From Malassezia japonica (lineage: Eukaryota; Basidiomycota; Malasseziomycetes; Malasseziales; Malasseziaceae), in assembly GCF_029542785.1 (NCBI RefSeq), contig NC_083373.1:124001-188000 (forward strand): a stretch of DNA of 64,000 nt, given 5' to 3'. The notes below the pieces were generated by a model. The model was given only the letters and a program-made list of their open reading frames with translations. It ran no database searches and had not been told where the DNA came from. The translations under genes and the position numbers were made by a program. This document shows positions 10,075 to 19,441 of the stretch, in pieces; the first letter of the stretch is position 1, and the number at the start of each line of letters is the position of its first letter.

Positions 10075-11649
10075 TTACTTGCTTTGCATTACCTCGCGCA
10101 GCCGGGCGCCAGGGTCGTGTCCGGCCTCTTTTAGCTCGAGACTCAACGCACGCCACCGCGCATCGTCATGCTTTAGACACGTATAAATCATCGCAGTATA
10201 CATCCGCCGCGTAGGTTCCACATGACGTTGCTTGGCCTCTTCCAGGAGCGTAAAGGCCTCGTCGTAATCGGGCTGCGTCAGGTAGAGGCGCGCCATTTTT
10301 TCGTACGTCGTCGACGTCGGCTGGATTGCGTGCGTGGACAGGCTGCGCCACGCCGCCTCGCCGTGCGCCAGGTGCTGGCTCGTGAGGCACGCAAGGAGGT
10401 AGGCTTCATGGGTATCAAGATTGGGAGAGGACAGGCTCTGCCAGAGCTGGTCGGCCGCAGGCATCTCGCCACGGTCGGCCGCGGCATACAGCAGCGCATT
10501 CACCGCCTCGATGGGCGCCTCGCGCATCGATAGCGCGGCGTCCACGGCCTGTGAAAGCGTTTCTGTCGAGGCGCCCGCGTCCCGTGCAAGACGCGCAAGG
10601 CTCCGTGAGCTCAGGGGAATATCGGCTGCCTTGATGCGCTGCAAAACGGCCATCGCATCGCCGAATCGCCCGCTTTGGCAGTACGCGTCAAAGAGAGGCA
10701 TCAGATGCCACTCTTGCAGTGACGCACCGGGAAAGAAGCGGGGGAAGGCATCGAGCATCGACTCGGCCAGCGCATCGTTCGATGCACGGGCCGCCACATG
10801 GAGCGCCTGTACAAAGAGGCCCTCGTCCGGTGCCAGCGTGCCCATCGCCTTGGTCCACGCCTCGTCGAGGCCGGGCGCATAGTCGTACTCGGCGACCGAC
10901 CGCAGGATGCGCATCCACAGCGCCGGCGCGTGGCTTCCAGCCGCCTGCGCGACTTCCAGAGCAAGGCGCGGTTCTTTGGCTTGATGGGCCGTCGCGGCAA
11001 ACGACACGAGCGCGTCGTCGTCGAGGGCGACGCCGAGATCGCGCGCCGTAAACAGCACGACAAGCGCCATTTCGAGGTTACCCGTCTTTTCGCAGCAGCG
11101 CATTAGGTTGGTATAGGTTCGGACGGTCCAGTCCGACGCAGGCAGAATGCCGGCTGCGCTGCTTTCTCCGCTGGGGCACTCTCCGCCGAGGAGCTTGGGC
11201 AGGGTGCTGGCCGTGCGCGACTGGGCGGCGGCCGCCACGGCTAGCTCAAAGTACAATGGCGCAACAGAGCCTAGGCTCGCCTCCATATCGCGCAAGAGGA
11301 GCAGAGCTTCGTCGGCAAGCCCATGGTGTGCAAAGACGGACAAGAGCATTTCGTACGCCTTCCTCTGCAGGTCAACAACGTTGGGGGCCTGGCCATGGCG
11401 TGCGACTAGTTTGTGAATCAGCCGGCATGCGTCGATTGCATTCGCGACGTGCTTCTCTCCACGCGCCTCGGCGACGCGCGCCTCGAGCTGGTGGACGTGC
11501 GCGGCGGACAATGGACGCTTGGGCCCCTGATGGGACTCGCCCGAGCGGCCGGGCGCTGCAGTATGCAGCGCCGCACGCGTTGTGCGTACAACTGCACTTG
11601 CATAAGGAGGGCGCACGGCCCCAGCGACCATGCCAAGCCGCCGAAGCAT
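10075..11649 (-). CDS. Mitochondrial pentatricopeptide-repeat protein
   Basis: Intronless 524-aa protein with an N-terminal Arg-rich, acid-free leader (MLRRLGMVAGAVRPP, then VVRTTRAALHTAAPGRS) typical of mitochondrial import. Helical pairs of PPR type recur: KAYEMLLSVFAHHGLADEAL, RTYTNLMRCCEKTGNLEMAL, PLFDAYCQSGRFGDAMAVL, YEKMARLYLTQPDYDEAF and TAMIYTCLKHDDARW. Such proteins bind organellar RNA and act in processing, stability or translation. The exact orthologue cannot be named from sequence alone. The start is placed at the ATG opening the presequence; an earlier ATG at 11781 would lie in the divergent promoter of the MFS gene. Confidence 0.82.
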   Translation of the reverse strand: MLRRLGMVAGAVRPPYASAVVRTTRAALHTAAPGRSGESHQGPKRPLSAAHVHQLEARVAEARGEKHVANAIDACRLIHKLVARHGQAPNVVDLQRKAYEMLLSVFAHHGLADEALLLLRDMEASLGSVAPLYFELAVAAAAQSRTASTLPKLLGGECPSGESSAAGILPASDWTVRTYTNLMRCCEKTGNLEMALVVLFTARDLGVALDDDALVSFAATAHQAKEPRLALEVAQAAGSHAPALWMRILRSVAEYDYAPGLDEAWTKAMGTLAPDEGLFVQALHVAARASNDALAESMLDAFPRFFPGASLQEWHLMPLFDAYCQSGRFGDAMAVLQRIKAADIPLSSRSLARLARDAGASTETLSQAVDAALSMREAPIEAVNALLYAAADRGEMPAADQLWQSLSSPNLDTHEAYLLACLTSQHLAHGEAAWRSLSTHAIQPTSTTYEKMARLYLTQPDYDEAFTLLEEAKQRHVEPTRRMYTAMIYTCLKHDDARWRALSLELKEAGHDPGARLREVMQSK

Positions 11650-11795
11650 GCCCACACGCACGGACACAGCCGGAATTAGTGGGAAGCCTTGTAGGCCCAA
11701 TTCGCATGCAAAGTGTTGCGAAAATAATCTCCGGCATCTGTCGTGGAGGGCGAAAGGACTATAATACCAAAGAGGGCGCATGGACGCCCCTTACC

Positions 11796-13277
11796 ATGGC
11801 TGACGAGCGGCGCGAGGTTGCAGAGCAGGAGCCTGCCGAGGCGCCTATCCAGAATGTGTTCCACAGCCTGGCATACTGCCTGGTGGTGAGCTTTGCGCAA
11901 ATGTTCAGTGTCGGTGGTCTTGGCATTGCGGCGTTTACGGCGCGCGACGTCGCCCAAGCGATCAACGCCTCGCAGAGCGATACAGTGTGGTTTATGGCGG
12001 CCTACTCGTTGACCGGTGGCGTGTTTGTGCTGATTGCGGGAAGCATCGGCGACGTAATCGGCCCAAAGTATACCCTTGTGCTGGGCTGGTTCTTTACCGC
12101 CATCTGGACGTTGGTCTCTGGCTTTGCGACGAGCCCAATCATGTTTGACGTGATGCGCGGCCTCGCGGGCATCGGCAATGCGCTCATGATTCCGTGCGCG
12201 ATTGCTTTGCTTGCGCGCGCCTATCCTCCGGGATCCGCGTGGAAGAACTTTTCGTTCGCACTGCTTGGCTTCTTTGCGCCGGCCGGCTTTGTGGTCGGCG
12301 GCTCGATCGGCGCAGGGATGACGCATGCCGTATCGTGGAAGTGGGGATACTGGCTCTATGCGATCGTCTGCTTTGCGTTTGGCGTCGCAACATTTGTCAT
12401 TGTACCGCACCGGCTGGGAAAGCGTCTTCCGAACGCGAGCCTGCGCAACTTTGACTATGTTGGCAGCTTCCTGGGCGTGGCGGGCCTGCTGCTGTTTGCC
12501 TTTGCTTGGAACCAGGCTGCGTTGGTCGGTTGGGAAACGCCATACACCTATGTCCTTTTGATTCTCGGCATCCTCGCACTGGCTGGCTTTGTCGTGTGGG
12601 AAAAGCGTGTCAAGGAGCCTGTACTGCCCCCCGATATGTGGACGCGTCCTGGGTTTGCGCCTGTCATTGTGACGCTCTTCTTTGGATGGATGTCGTTCGG
12701 CGTATTTTTATACTTTGCGCCCGAGTTTATCATGACCTTCCGCGACGTCACGCCGCTGAATACCGCTGGCGAGGCCGCTCCCCTGGTGATTGGAGGCCTG
12801 ATCGCGACTATGACTGTCGCCGCAACAGTCGACCACGTCAAGGTACAGTACTTTTTTATTCTCTCTGGGTTTGCATTCATCTTTGGCAATGTCATGTTTG
12901 CCGCCATGCCGCCGCACCAGATCTACTGGGCGATGGCCTTTCCCGCCTTTGCCCTCACGTCGTTCGGCCCCGACTTAAGCTTCACGGCGGCGAGTATTAC
13001 CATTTCCAACACTGTGATGCCCCACGAACAAGGCAAGGGCGGCAGTATGGTCAACACCATGGTGCTGTACAGTGCCGGCCTCGGTATGGGGATTGCAGGC
13101 ACAATCGAGCGTTACGTCCTGGAACGCCACAATGACCAGCACCTCGCCTTCCGCAGTGCATTCATTTTCGCTTTGGGCATCGCGACCATCGCCCTCATCC
13201 TTGGCGTCACGATTCGCGACCGCCGCTTTCCTCCCAAAGACGCACCGGAGAAGTCGGCATCGTTTGAGCAACCATAG
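11796..13277 (+). CDS. MFS drug:H+ antiporter, DHA2 type
   Basis: Intronless 493-aa multispanning transporter of the major facilitator superfamily, related to fungal aminotriazole/multidrug exporters (ATR1-like DHA2 group). Hydrophobic segments cover nearly the whole length. Recognisable elements are WFMAAYSLTGGVFVLIAGSI, the loop GDVIGPKYTLVLGW (motif A-like), MRGLAGIGNALMIPCAIAL and APAGFVVGGSIGAGM (motif C-like). Both ends are hydrophilic. The first ATG after the divergent spacer gives MADERREVAEQEP. Substrate cannot be deduced. It is convergent with the SNAPC3-like gene, 15 bp between stops. Confidence 0.82.
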   Translation: MADERREVAEQEPAEAPIQNVFHSLAYCLVVSFAQMFSVGGLGIAAFTARDVAQAINASQSDTVWFMAAYSLTGGVFVLIAGSIGDVIGPKYTLVLGWFFTAIWTLVSGFATSPIMFDVMRGLAGIGNALMIPCAIALLARAYPPGSAWKNFSFALLGFFAPAGFVVGGSIGAGMTHAVSWKWGYWLYAIVCFAFGVATFVIVPHRLGKRLPNASLRNFDYVGSFLGVAGLLLFAFAWNQAALVGWETPYTYVLLILGILALAGFVVWEKRVKEPVLPPDMWTRPGFAPVIVTLFFGWMSFGVFLYFAPEFIMTFRDVTPLNTAGEAAPLVIGGLIATMTVAATVDHVKVQYFFILSGFAFIFGNVMFAAMPPHQIYWAMAFPAFALTSFGPDLSFTAASITISNTVMPHEQGKGGSMVNTMVLYSAGLGMGIAGTIERYVLERHNDQHLAFRSAFIFALGIATIALILGVTIRDRRFPPKDAPEKSASFEQP

Positions 13278-13292
13278 CTGAGATTATATACC

Positions 13293-14720
13293 CTATTTGG
13301 CAGATCCACTGGGACGCGGCAGTGGCATCACGGTCCACGACCGCGGCGCCGCATCGGGCACGCAGTCCGGCCCAAGCGCCGCTTGAAGGCACACGTCGCA
13401 GCAGTGCGTCACAATCTGTGCCATGCCATTCAAACGCACACGGTCACCGGACCGCGTGCGCACCGTGTCTCCGCCTAGTACGGCAGTAGTCGCATCGCGC
13501 ATGCCGCCACACACGCAGCAAGGGATGCCGTGGTCGCCAAGCGCCACGAGCTTTTTGGGGGCATAGTATTGCCGCGCAAGCGATGTCTGCATCCAGCGCT
13601 GAAGAAAAGTCGTTTGGGGGTATACGTCCGCGCGCTCGGACGGTGCAAGTGGGCTGTGTAAGCAAGAAAACGTACCGCGCCCAATCCATCGTCCATAGAT
13701 GCTCGCAGTCGCCTGCATGTAGGATCCAATATGGCTGGTGAAACGCGATGCGCGAAAGATCACGTAGACGTGTCGTACGCATTGTTCCGCCGTACGTCGC
13801 CTGAATTCCAGTCGCGGACGACTCCAGCAGGGCCCGCGCATAGCTCGTCTCGGACTCGACAGGCTGCATGCCATACAGCATGCCTTCGAGGAGCAGGCAC
13901 GCGTCCGTCTGGAGCATGCCGCCGGTGTACTTGGGGTATTGAGCCTTGCTTCCTTGGTCATACGCGCCCGTCCAGTTCCCTCCATGTACCAAAGACTCAC
14001 TTCCTTCTTCGTTGACACGCTCAGGGATATCGCCGTTGCGACAGACAATTTCGCGGACGAGGTCCTCCAGCGTATGTTCACACGTAATTTCCAGGCGCTG
14101 GGCGAGGACAAGCTCGCCGTCCATGTCGTCCGTCGTCGGCGTCTCGTATGCGCCCTCCATCGAAGAGTTCGGCCCGGCGAGGCCGCGCGTCTTGCGCGTG
14201 AGTGCGACGCCCCGCCGAGAGTACACCGAGACTTGGACAATGAGGGGCCGCGCTTCGGCGGTCAGCGACGCTACTCCTTTATTCATGCGGCGGGGCTGCG
14301 TCAGATATGATGCGTACCTTGGCTCCCATCGCATCCTGGTCGTGCACGGGAATGACGCGCGCATACAGAGGGAGATGGTCATACCTAGGTCAGTCGCTCG
14401 ACGTACTCTTGGAAGCGAAAGGCTGGCGGGCCAAGCGTGCCGAGTCGGTTGCGCAGTTGTACATCTCGCTCTGCAGCAGCCATTGTCGTTCCTGATGCTC
14501 GCTCCATCCACCACGCATCCACCGCCTCGACCAGTTCCTTGTTGGGAAGTTCGCACCGCGACGCAGCGGCAGCACACCGTTGCTGTACGCTATGGATCGC
14601 CTGCGGATCCAGCCCAATCGAGTACGACGGCTCGGAAGGGACAGAACCACACTGCGCAGCTAACTCCGCAAATGATACATCCTCCGACGGAGGCGCTAGG
14701 TCCACTCGAGCCGCACTCAT
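13293..14720 (-). CDS. SNAPC3: snRNA-activating complex subunit 3 (SNAP50-like)
   Basis: Predicted DNA-binding subunit of the factor that activates snRNA gene promoters. Exons 14720-14407, 14384-14318, 14295-13676, 13653-13293, 453 aa. The family region lies in the C-terminal half: LEDLVREIVCRNGDIPERV, GMLQTDACLLLEGMLYG, the hallmark ILHAGDCEHLWTMDWAR, then Cys-rich GDHGIPCCVCGGM and THCCDVCLQ, suggesting zinc binding. All three introns are 22 nt (14385-14406, 14296-14317, 13654-13675); the first ends CTAG rather than NCAG. Without all three the frame breaks. ATG at 14720 gives MSAARVDLAPPS. The match to the SNAP50 GDCEH motif is the main evidence. Confidence 0.75.
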
Positions 14721-14913
14721 CCCCCGCAGTCGTGTCAAAAAGCGGCGTCACTACCTCCACATTTGAGGCGCCGTCCAAGAGCGCCGGAGCGCCGCAATGG
14801 TGCGGGGCGGCGTCAGCGCGCTAGCAGAGCGTCAAGAGCATCATTGCGCCAGTTCTGAGGGACGCTTTTCCCTCCCTCTATACTATGTAGCACGTAATAC
14901 CAGTTACGTGTAT

Positions 14914-15222
14914 CTATACGTACACGCCCACAGCGTTAAAGAGGGCGACGACGCCAGCGCCCGCAAACAGGCTACCCACGAGACCCACAACGTTCTTGCT
15001 CAGCGAGAGTTTGCCTCCCGGGAGCCTACTGTAAGTATGCGAGACGTACATCGTAAAGTAAAAGGCAAGCACAAAGGCCATGCCGAGGCACACCGCCGCG
15101 ATCGGCGCCATCGCGTCGACCGGGACAAGCGGCCGCAGATCCGGTGCGGAACGGAAAGCGTCCTGAATAAGTTTGATTGCACTCACCTGCACTGCTTGGT
15201 ACGCAGAGAGGTCAGCTGCCAT
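14914..15222 (-). CDS. OST5: Oligosaccharyltransferase subunit OST5
   Basis: Small two-span membrane subunit (TMEM258/Ost5 family) of the ER oligosaccharyltransferase that N-glycosylates nascent proteins. Exons 15222-15187 and 15162-14914, 94 aa. The C-terminus [25 protein letters not shown] segment closely follows the yeast protein ending. Two hydrophobic helices sit at about residues 34-54 and 68-90. The intron (15163-15186) is 24 nt with a GTGAGT donor, unlike its neighbours. It is a multiple of three without a stop, so retention would simply insert eight residues. Splicing gives the better family alignment ([19 protein letters not shown]). Confidence 0.85.
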   Translation of the reverse strand: MAADLSAYQAVQVSAIKLIQDAFRSAPDLRPLVPVDAMAPIAAVCLGMAFVLAFYFTMYVSHTYSRLPGGKLSLSKNVVGLVGSLFAGAGVVALFNAVGVYV

Positions 15223-15345
15223 TGCGGTTCGGAGCAACCGTGCGACGTGACCGTCGCGCGGTCTTGAATCTCGGCCGAGTAATTAGTACCGGTAGGGCCG
15301 ACATCAGGCGATTTGACAGGTACGCCGCACCCAGGGTCTTCCCTG

Positions 15346-16859
15346 ATGAAGTCTGTGGCGGCTCTGGTGAACAAAGGCTTCCGCCGCGTAGAACGCGCTA
15401 CGGAGGCAGTCATTGGAAAAGTCGGGCCGTTTTTCGTTGCGATATACATTGCGCTCGTCGCAACGGGCGTATGGCTCTTTTGTACGTCGCGTCTACTGAC
15501 CCAGTCGCCGCCATCTTTCCGACCATCGTATCGCTGCCGAGCCCACTGAAAAGGCTCTTTTCCATTAACTCCCCAGTCCATGTGCTGCTGGGTCTGCCCA
15601 TGGCGTTGTTGGACAGCTTCCGCCAACAGCCCCGCGCGACGTTCCGGTGCGTGTGGGTGAGTCTGAGCTGCCTCTACCTAGCCTACATGATGGGTTGGTC
15701 CTATTATATGGCATGTATGGAGCCGCCGGGCTCTGCGTCGCACGGCCTGTCGGACTCGCTGGGCGAGCGCCGCAGGGGGCCCGGGAGTGGGATCTGGTGG
15801 CAACAAAGTCGAGAGCGTGTCGCCAGTGCGGCCTTCCTTAGCGCGAATGTCGCCGACGAGGACGCGGAGGGCGACACTTCGCTGCCATACTCGCAGTCCA
15901 GCTCGTTCCGTGTTTCGGCGGCCAAGGCCGTGCCGATCAAGAGCGGCCACTCGGAACTTCACGATCGGCATGTAGACCTTGCCACGACCTTCCGGTTCTG
16001 CAAAAAGTGTCCCCAGGTGACGCTTACCGAGGCTATGCTTCGTCTTCCGCCCGAACTGCGGCTCGTGGAAAAAAGGAACCGCCGCCACCATCTCTTGCAG
16101 GCCAAGCAGCAGGCCGCCAACGACGATGCACAGTCGGAACGCATCCACAGCATGGAGTCGACTTTGCCTCCTGAGCTCTTCACCGAGAACGACGACGAAG
16201 GTGAGACGGAGATTCGTGCGTGGCTGGGTGATGATGCACAAAATATGGTACGCCCGCCGAAGCCGGAACGGACACACCACTGCAAAGCATGCAAAATGTG
16301 CGTGCTGAAATACGATCACCACTGTCCTTGGATCAACCAGTGCGTGGGCATCGGAAACGAGCGCTACTTTATCCTTTTTATGCTGTGGTTCGCACTTGGA
16401 ACGTGCGTCCTGGGCGTGGCGGGCTGGCCGCTGATGAAAAAGGCGCTCTGGGGCAAGGAGCCGTGGAATTTCCGCTTCGCTCCGCGCATCCTCTTCATCA
16501 TGATCTATGCCAAGGCGGTCGTGATGGGCGCTGTCGTTTTCGTCTTAGCACTGTGGCACTTGTACCTCGTATCCCAAGGTGAGACGAGTGTTGAGAGCCA
16601 GGACAACTCGCACTACAGAGCGATGGCCAAAGAGCGTAATGATCGCTTCGTTAATGTCTACGACATGGGATTCATTCGAAACTTGCAAATCTTTTTCAAT
16701 GTCGGGCCTGGCATGAATTACAGATACTATACCCTCCTCCTTCCTCTTCGCATCGAACCCTACTCGGATGGCTGGCACTGGGCCAAAGGCTCGGGACTTG
16801 CCGGTCATCACATGGGCATCAAAACCGAGGAAGAATTTACCGATGATGACGGCGCCTAG
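15346..16859 (+). CDS. DHHC palmitoyltransferase with split zinc domain
   Basis: Protein S-acyltransferase, 496 aa, exons 15346-15481 and 15505-16859 (23-nt intron). Hydrophobic segments at about 28-50, 70-85 and 95-112 precede the catalytic domain; two more follow it. The Cys-rich domain ends [19 protein letters not shown] with the DHHC at 316-319. Oddity: the first zinc pair, CKKC (211-214), is separated from the KPERTHHC part by about 80 residues rather than a handful. The insert is hydrophilic and acidic ([10 protein letters not shown]). The C-terminus ends acidic [10 protein letters not shown]. It resembles fungal PFA-type enzymes, but I cannot assign an orthologue. It shares a 123-bp divergent promoter with OST5. 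Confidence 0.88.
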
Positions 16860-17121
16860 CGGTTACGCCTCGTTCCAGGATTTTGTAGATGATATCCTCT
16901 ATCAAGCTAAGAACCTTTAAAGCGGTAATAATGCTGCGGCGACGTGTCGTACAGCACAGACATGGAAGCATAACCATTCGATGACTTGGGGGCTGATGAC
17001 GGGTATAGTAGACATGTAGGCGACATTGACTTAATCCTAAGTGTACAATCGGCATCCTCACGATCCGGATGCCATTGCTCATTTGTGCCCCGAGTGAAGG
17101 GGTATTAGGTGTGGACTGGTC

Positions 17122-18729
17122 TTACACTTGCAGCTTCTTTTCACTCGTGGGGCTTCCACCACCAAAGCGTGCATCATTCACATGCTCATACTTCTGGTTG
17201 TCGATAATCAGGTCATCATGGGCGTTAGAAGCTCCGTGCGCAGCCTCAATGTCGTGGCCCTCGCGCTGGGCAATGGCCTCTTCGGCATTTGTCGCGTCCA
17301 CTTCGTCGTCGATGCTGAGTTCATCACCGCGACGCTCCACACCAAAGATGATAAGCACAGTGAGATAGCCAACGACACAGGCAAGCAGGATGGCACTAAC
17401 AGTGGCCGTGTCGGCAATCGTCTTGCCAGGGTGCTTGGGGTCGGCAATGCGGATGTTCTCACCACCGCGCGTCTCGATCGTAGACGCAGCCGAACTGGCC
17501 ATGTTACCAAGCTGGTACGCCAAGCCGGGGAACGTGGCACGGAACGCAGCAGGCGAGATCTCGCTCAGGTACACGGGAATAACACCCCATGCACCCTGGA
17601 CACCGACCTGGACAAAGAAGCCACCTGCCGCAAGGCCACTGAACGAGTTGGGCAGAATCCACGCGGGGATCATGCAGCCGGCAAAAATCACAAAGAGGAG
17701 CATCGCCAGACGGCGCCCAATGTACTGCGAAAGGTAACCCGCAATCATTCCACCAGTAATCGCTCCACAGTTCGAAATGATCGTGGCAATCGACGACTGG
17801 TTGGCGGTCAGCATCTTGGCCTTCTGCAGCATCGTGGGGTACAGGTCTTGCGACGAGTGACTGAAGAAGTTGAAGCCAGTCATGAGCAGGATCGCGTAGA
17901 TGCACATCGGCCAGTGGACTTTGAGCATCTTGCCCGTTTCAACAAAGAATTGCTTCATGGGGTTCTTGGACACGGGACGGAGACTGCGCAAGCGCTTCTG
18001 TTCCACAAACTTGGGCGATTCTGGGAGAAGAGCACGAACAATGGCAGCGAGGAGCGAGAGACCAGCACCAAGGTAGAAAAGCACCTCCCACTCGCCCCTG
18101 CCATTGCGTGCCTTGTTGGCCCAGCCGAGGTTCACGGCAGCAGCAATCAGATAGCCCATGGCGTACCCTTGCTGAAGAATACCCGAGAACAAACCACGCG
18201 CGGCCGTAGGCATGTTTTCCAGAGAAGTTGCAGTCGACATACCCCAGATACCACCCATACCAATACCAAAGATGGAGCGGACGGCCAAGAACTTGGAGTA
18301 CGTGTCACAGTAAGCGGTACCGAGCGAAAGCGCAGCGACAATAACCATGTTGGCAGACAGCGTCCAGCGACGGCCACAGCGGTCGGCAATCAGGCCAAAG
18401 ATCACAGCTCCGAGCGAACGGAAGAGGAGCGTAAGCATGATTGCGTAGTTGACCTTCTTTACGGCATCGTCTTGATTCTCCGTAGGGAAGTACATCACGG
18501 CAAGTTTGGACACACTCATCGACACCGAGAAGAAGTCGTACGAGTCCATAATCCAGCAAAAGAGACCACACAAGAACCAAGCCCACTGCATAGTGTTGAG
18601 CATGACAAAAATCTTGAGGGGGTTAACCGGAGCGCCACCACGGAGACGTTCGCGCTCCGCCTTGTCAGGCAGGCGGAAGAGTCCATGAGTAGGGTCGCGG
18701 CCAATAGACGATTTGCAAAAGGTGCTCAT
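17122..18729 (-). CDS. JEN1: JEN-family monocarboxylate/H+ symporter
   Basis: Plasma-membrane transporter for lactate, pyruvate or related carboxylates. Intronless, 535 aa, about 12 membrane spans. The JEN signature NXX(S/T)HX(S/T)QDXXXT is perfect: NFFSHSSQDLYPT at residues 287-299. The MFS loop GLIADRCGRRWTL is also present. The N-terminus carries 40 hydrophilic residues, and the C-terminus is a long acidic cytosolic tail (GDELSIDDEVDATNAEEAIA) with a Lys, suited to ubiquitin-driven turnover (inference). The start is the only ATG before the first span, MSTFCKSSIG. The 712-bp upstream region carries GCGGGG/GTGGGG, CCAAT and TATA elements, consistent with carbon-source control. Codon use is like its neighbours. 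Confidence 0.9.
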   Translation of the reverse strand: MSTFCKSSIGRDPTHGLFRLPDKAERERLRGGAPVNPLKIFVMLNTMQWAWFLCGLFCWIMDSYDFFSVSMSVSKLAVMYFPTENQDDAVKKVNYAIMLTLLFRSLGAVIFGLIADRCGRRWTLSANMVIVAALSLGTAYCDTYSKFLAVRSIFGIGMGGIWGMSTATSLENMPTAARGLFSGILQQGYAMGYLIAAAVNLGWANKARNGRGEWEVLFYLGAGLSLLAAIVRALLPESPKFVEQKRLRSLRPVSKNPMKQFFVETGKMLKVHWPMCIYAILLMTGFNFFSHSSQDLYPTMLQKAKMLTANQSSIATIISNCGAITGGMIAGYLSQYIGRRLAMLLFVIFAGCMIPAWILPNSFSGLAAGGFFVQVGVQGAWGVIPVYLSEISPAAFRATFPGLAYQLGNMASSAASTIETRGGENIRIADPKHPGKTIADTATVSAILLACVVGYLTVLIIFGVERRGDELSIDDEVDATNAEEAIAQREGHDIEAAHGASNAHDDLIIDNQKYEHVNDARFGGGSPTSEKKLQV

Positions 18730-18767
18730 AGTATAGGAGGGCACCAAAGGGGCCGCACTGAATCAAT

Positions 18768-18923
18768 GCGGGGTGCTTTGATCCGAGAAAAACTTTCCCA
18801 ATATATACCTCTGGTATCCGGACATTGTCTTTCCTTTTTTTCCCAGAATAGTTCGGCGCGTTGGCGCGGGGTCGAATGCAACCATAAACCTCCGGCATGC
18901 GGGGTAGGTTTGTTAATGTGGGG
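18768..18923. promoter_or_regulatory. Cluster of Mig1/CreA-type sites
   Basis: GCGGGG at 18768-18773, 18866-18871 and 18899-18904, and GTGGGG at 18918-18923, all within 200 bp upstream of the JEN1 start. This matches the SYGGGG core of fungal glucose repressors. Glucose repression of JEN1 orthologues is established elsewhere; here it is inferred. Confidence 0.5.
18801..18807 (-). promoter_or_regulatory. TATA-like element of JEN1
   Basis: TATATAT on the minus strand, about 75 bp upstream of the JEN1 ATG. No comparable element was noted in the other short promoters. Confidence 0.5.
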
Positions 18924-18967
18924 CAATGCAGAATTCTGCGCCCTATTTGTTGAAAATATAGATCGGG

Positions 18968-19053
18968 CCAATAACAATATTCCGCGAATGAAAATAATAA
19001 TACTTTCCACTTGGATCTGCAGGCCGCCGTCACGCGTGTCTATTGCAACCAAT
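18968..19053. promoter_or_regulatory. Two CCAAT boxes
   Basis: CCAAT at 18968-18972 and 19049-19053, 240-325 bp upstream of JEN1. They are candidate Hap2/3/5 complex sites for respiratory activation; position and gene class support this, sequence alone does not prove it. Confidence 0.4.
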
Positions 19054-19441
19054 CTTATCAATGGCGCCGCTTTCATTTGGGGAGGATCAGGTGGTGTAAT
19101 GGGCGCAGGCAGATTTGCGGAGGCGCTGTGTACAGTATATTGCCATGCAGGGGCTGCCATCGGAGTCCGTGACAGCGTGCAATGAAAAGTGGGCGCAACG
19201 GCGTGGCATTGCATGTGCCCTTCAGTCCTCCACACCACATTACACAGCGCGGCCGCCGGGCGGTGAGCGCGTGGAATGTTGGGAAGATATTTTAGCCCAG
19301 ATGTTCGTATGACAGTCCTTAAAGTGGGATGAACTTTTTTCGGTCTTGGCAGGGATTATTCTCATCCCATGACCGAGTCGTAGGAGATAGCGGGCGCGTC
19401 TGCCATGTATACACGCCTCCATTCCCACCTCCACCGTCGTC

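Larger units (their letters stand above)
18730..19441. other. 712-bp divergent intergenic region
   Basis: The longest spacer in the window, between JEN1 (leftward) and the Rab gene (rightward). No coding frame with family resemblance and no tRNA fold were found. It holds a TATA-like element, four SYGGGG boxes and two CCAAT boxes on the JEN1 side, and a loose inverted repeat TGGGATGA/TCATCCCA (19325-19332 and 19362-19369) on the Rab side. It is notably AT-richer than surrounding DNA around 18930-19020. Confidence 0.8.

Noticed and set aside
18866..18885. tRNA T-loop-like GGGTCGAATGC
   Set aside because: No paired acceptor, D or anticodon arms could be drawn around it.
17128..19185. 685-codon plus-strand frame opposite JEN1
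   Set aside because: Antisense shadow of the transporter gene running into its promoter; composition is charged and shows no family motif.
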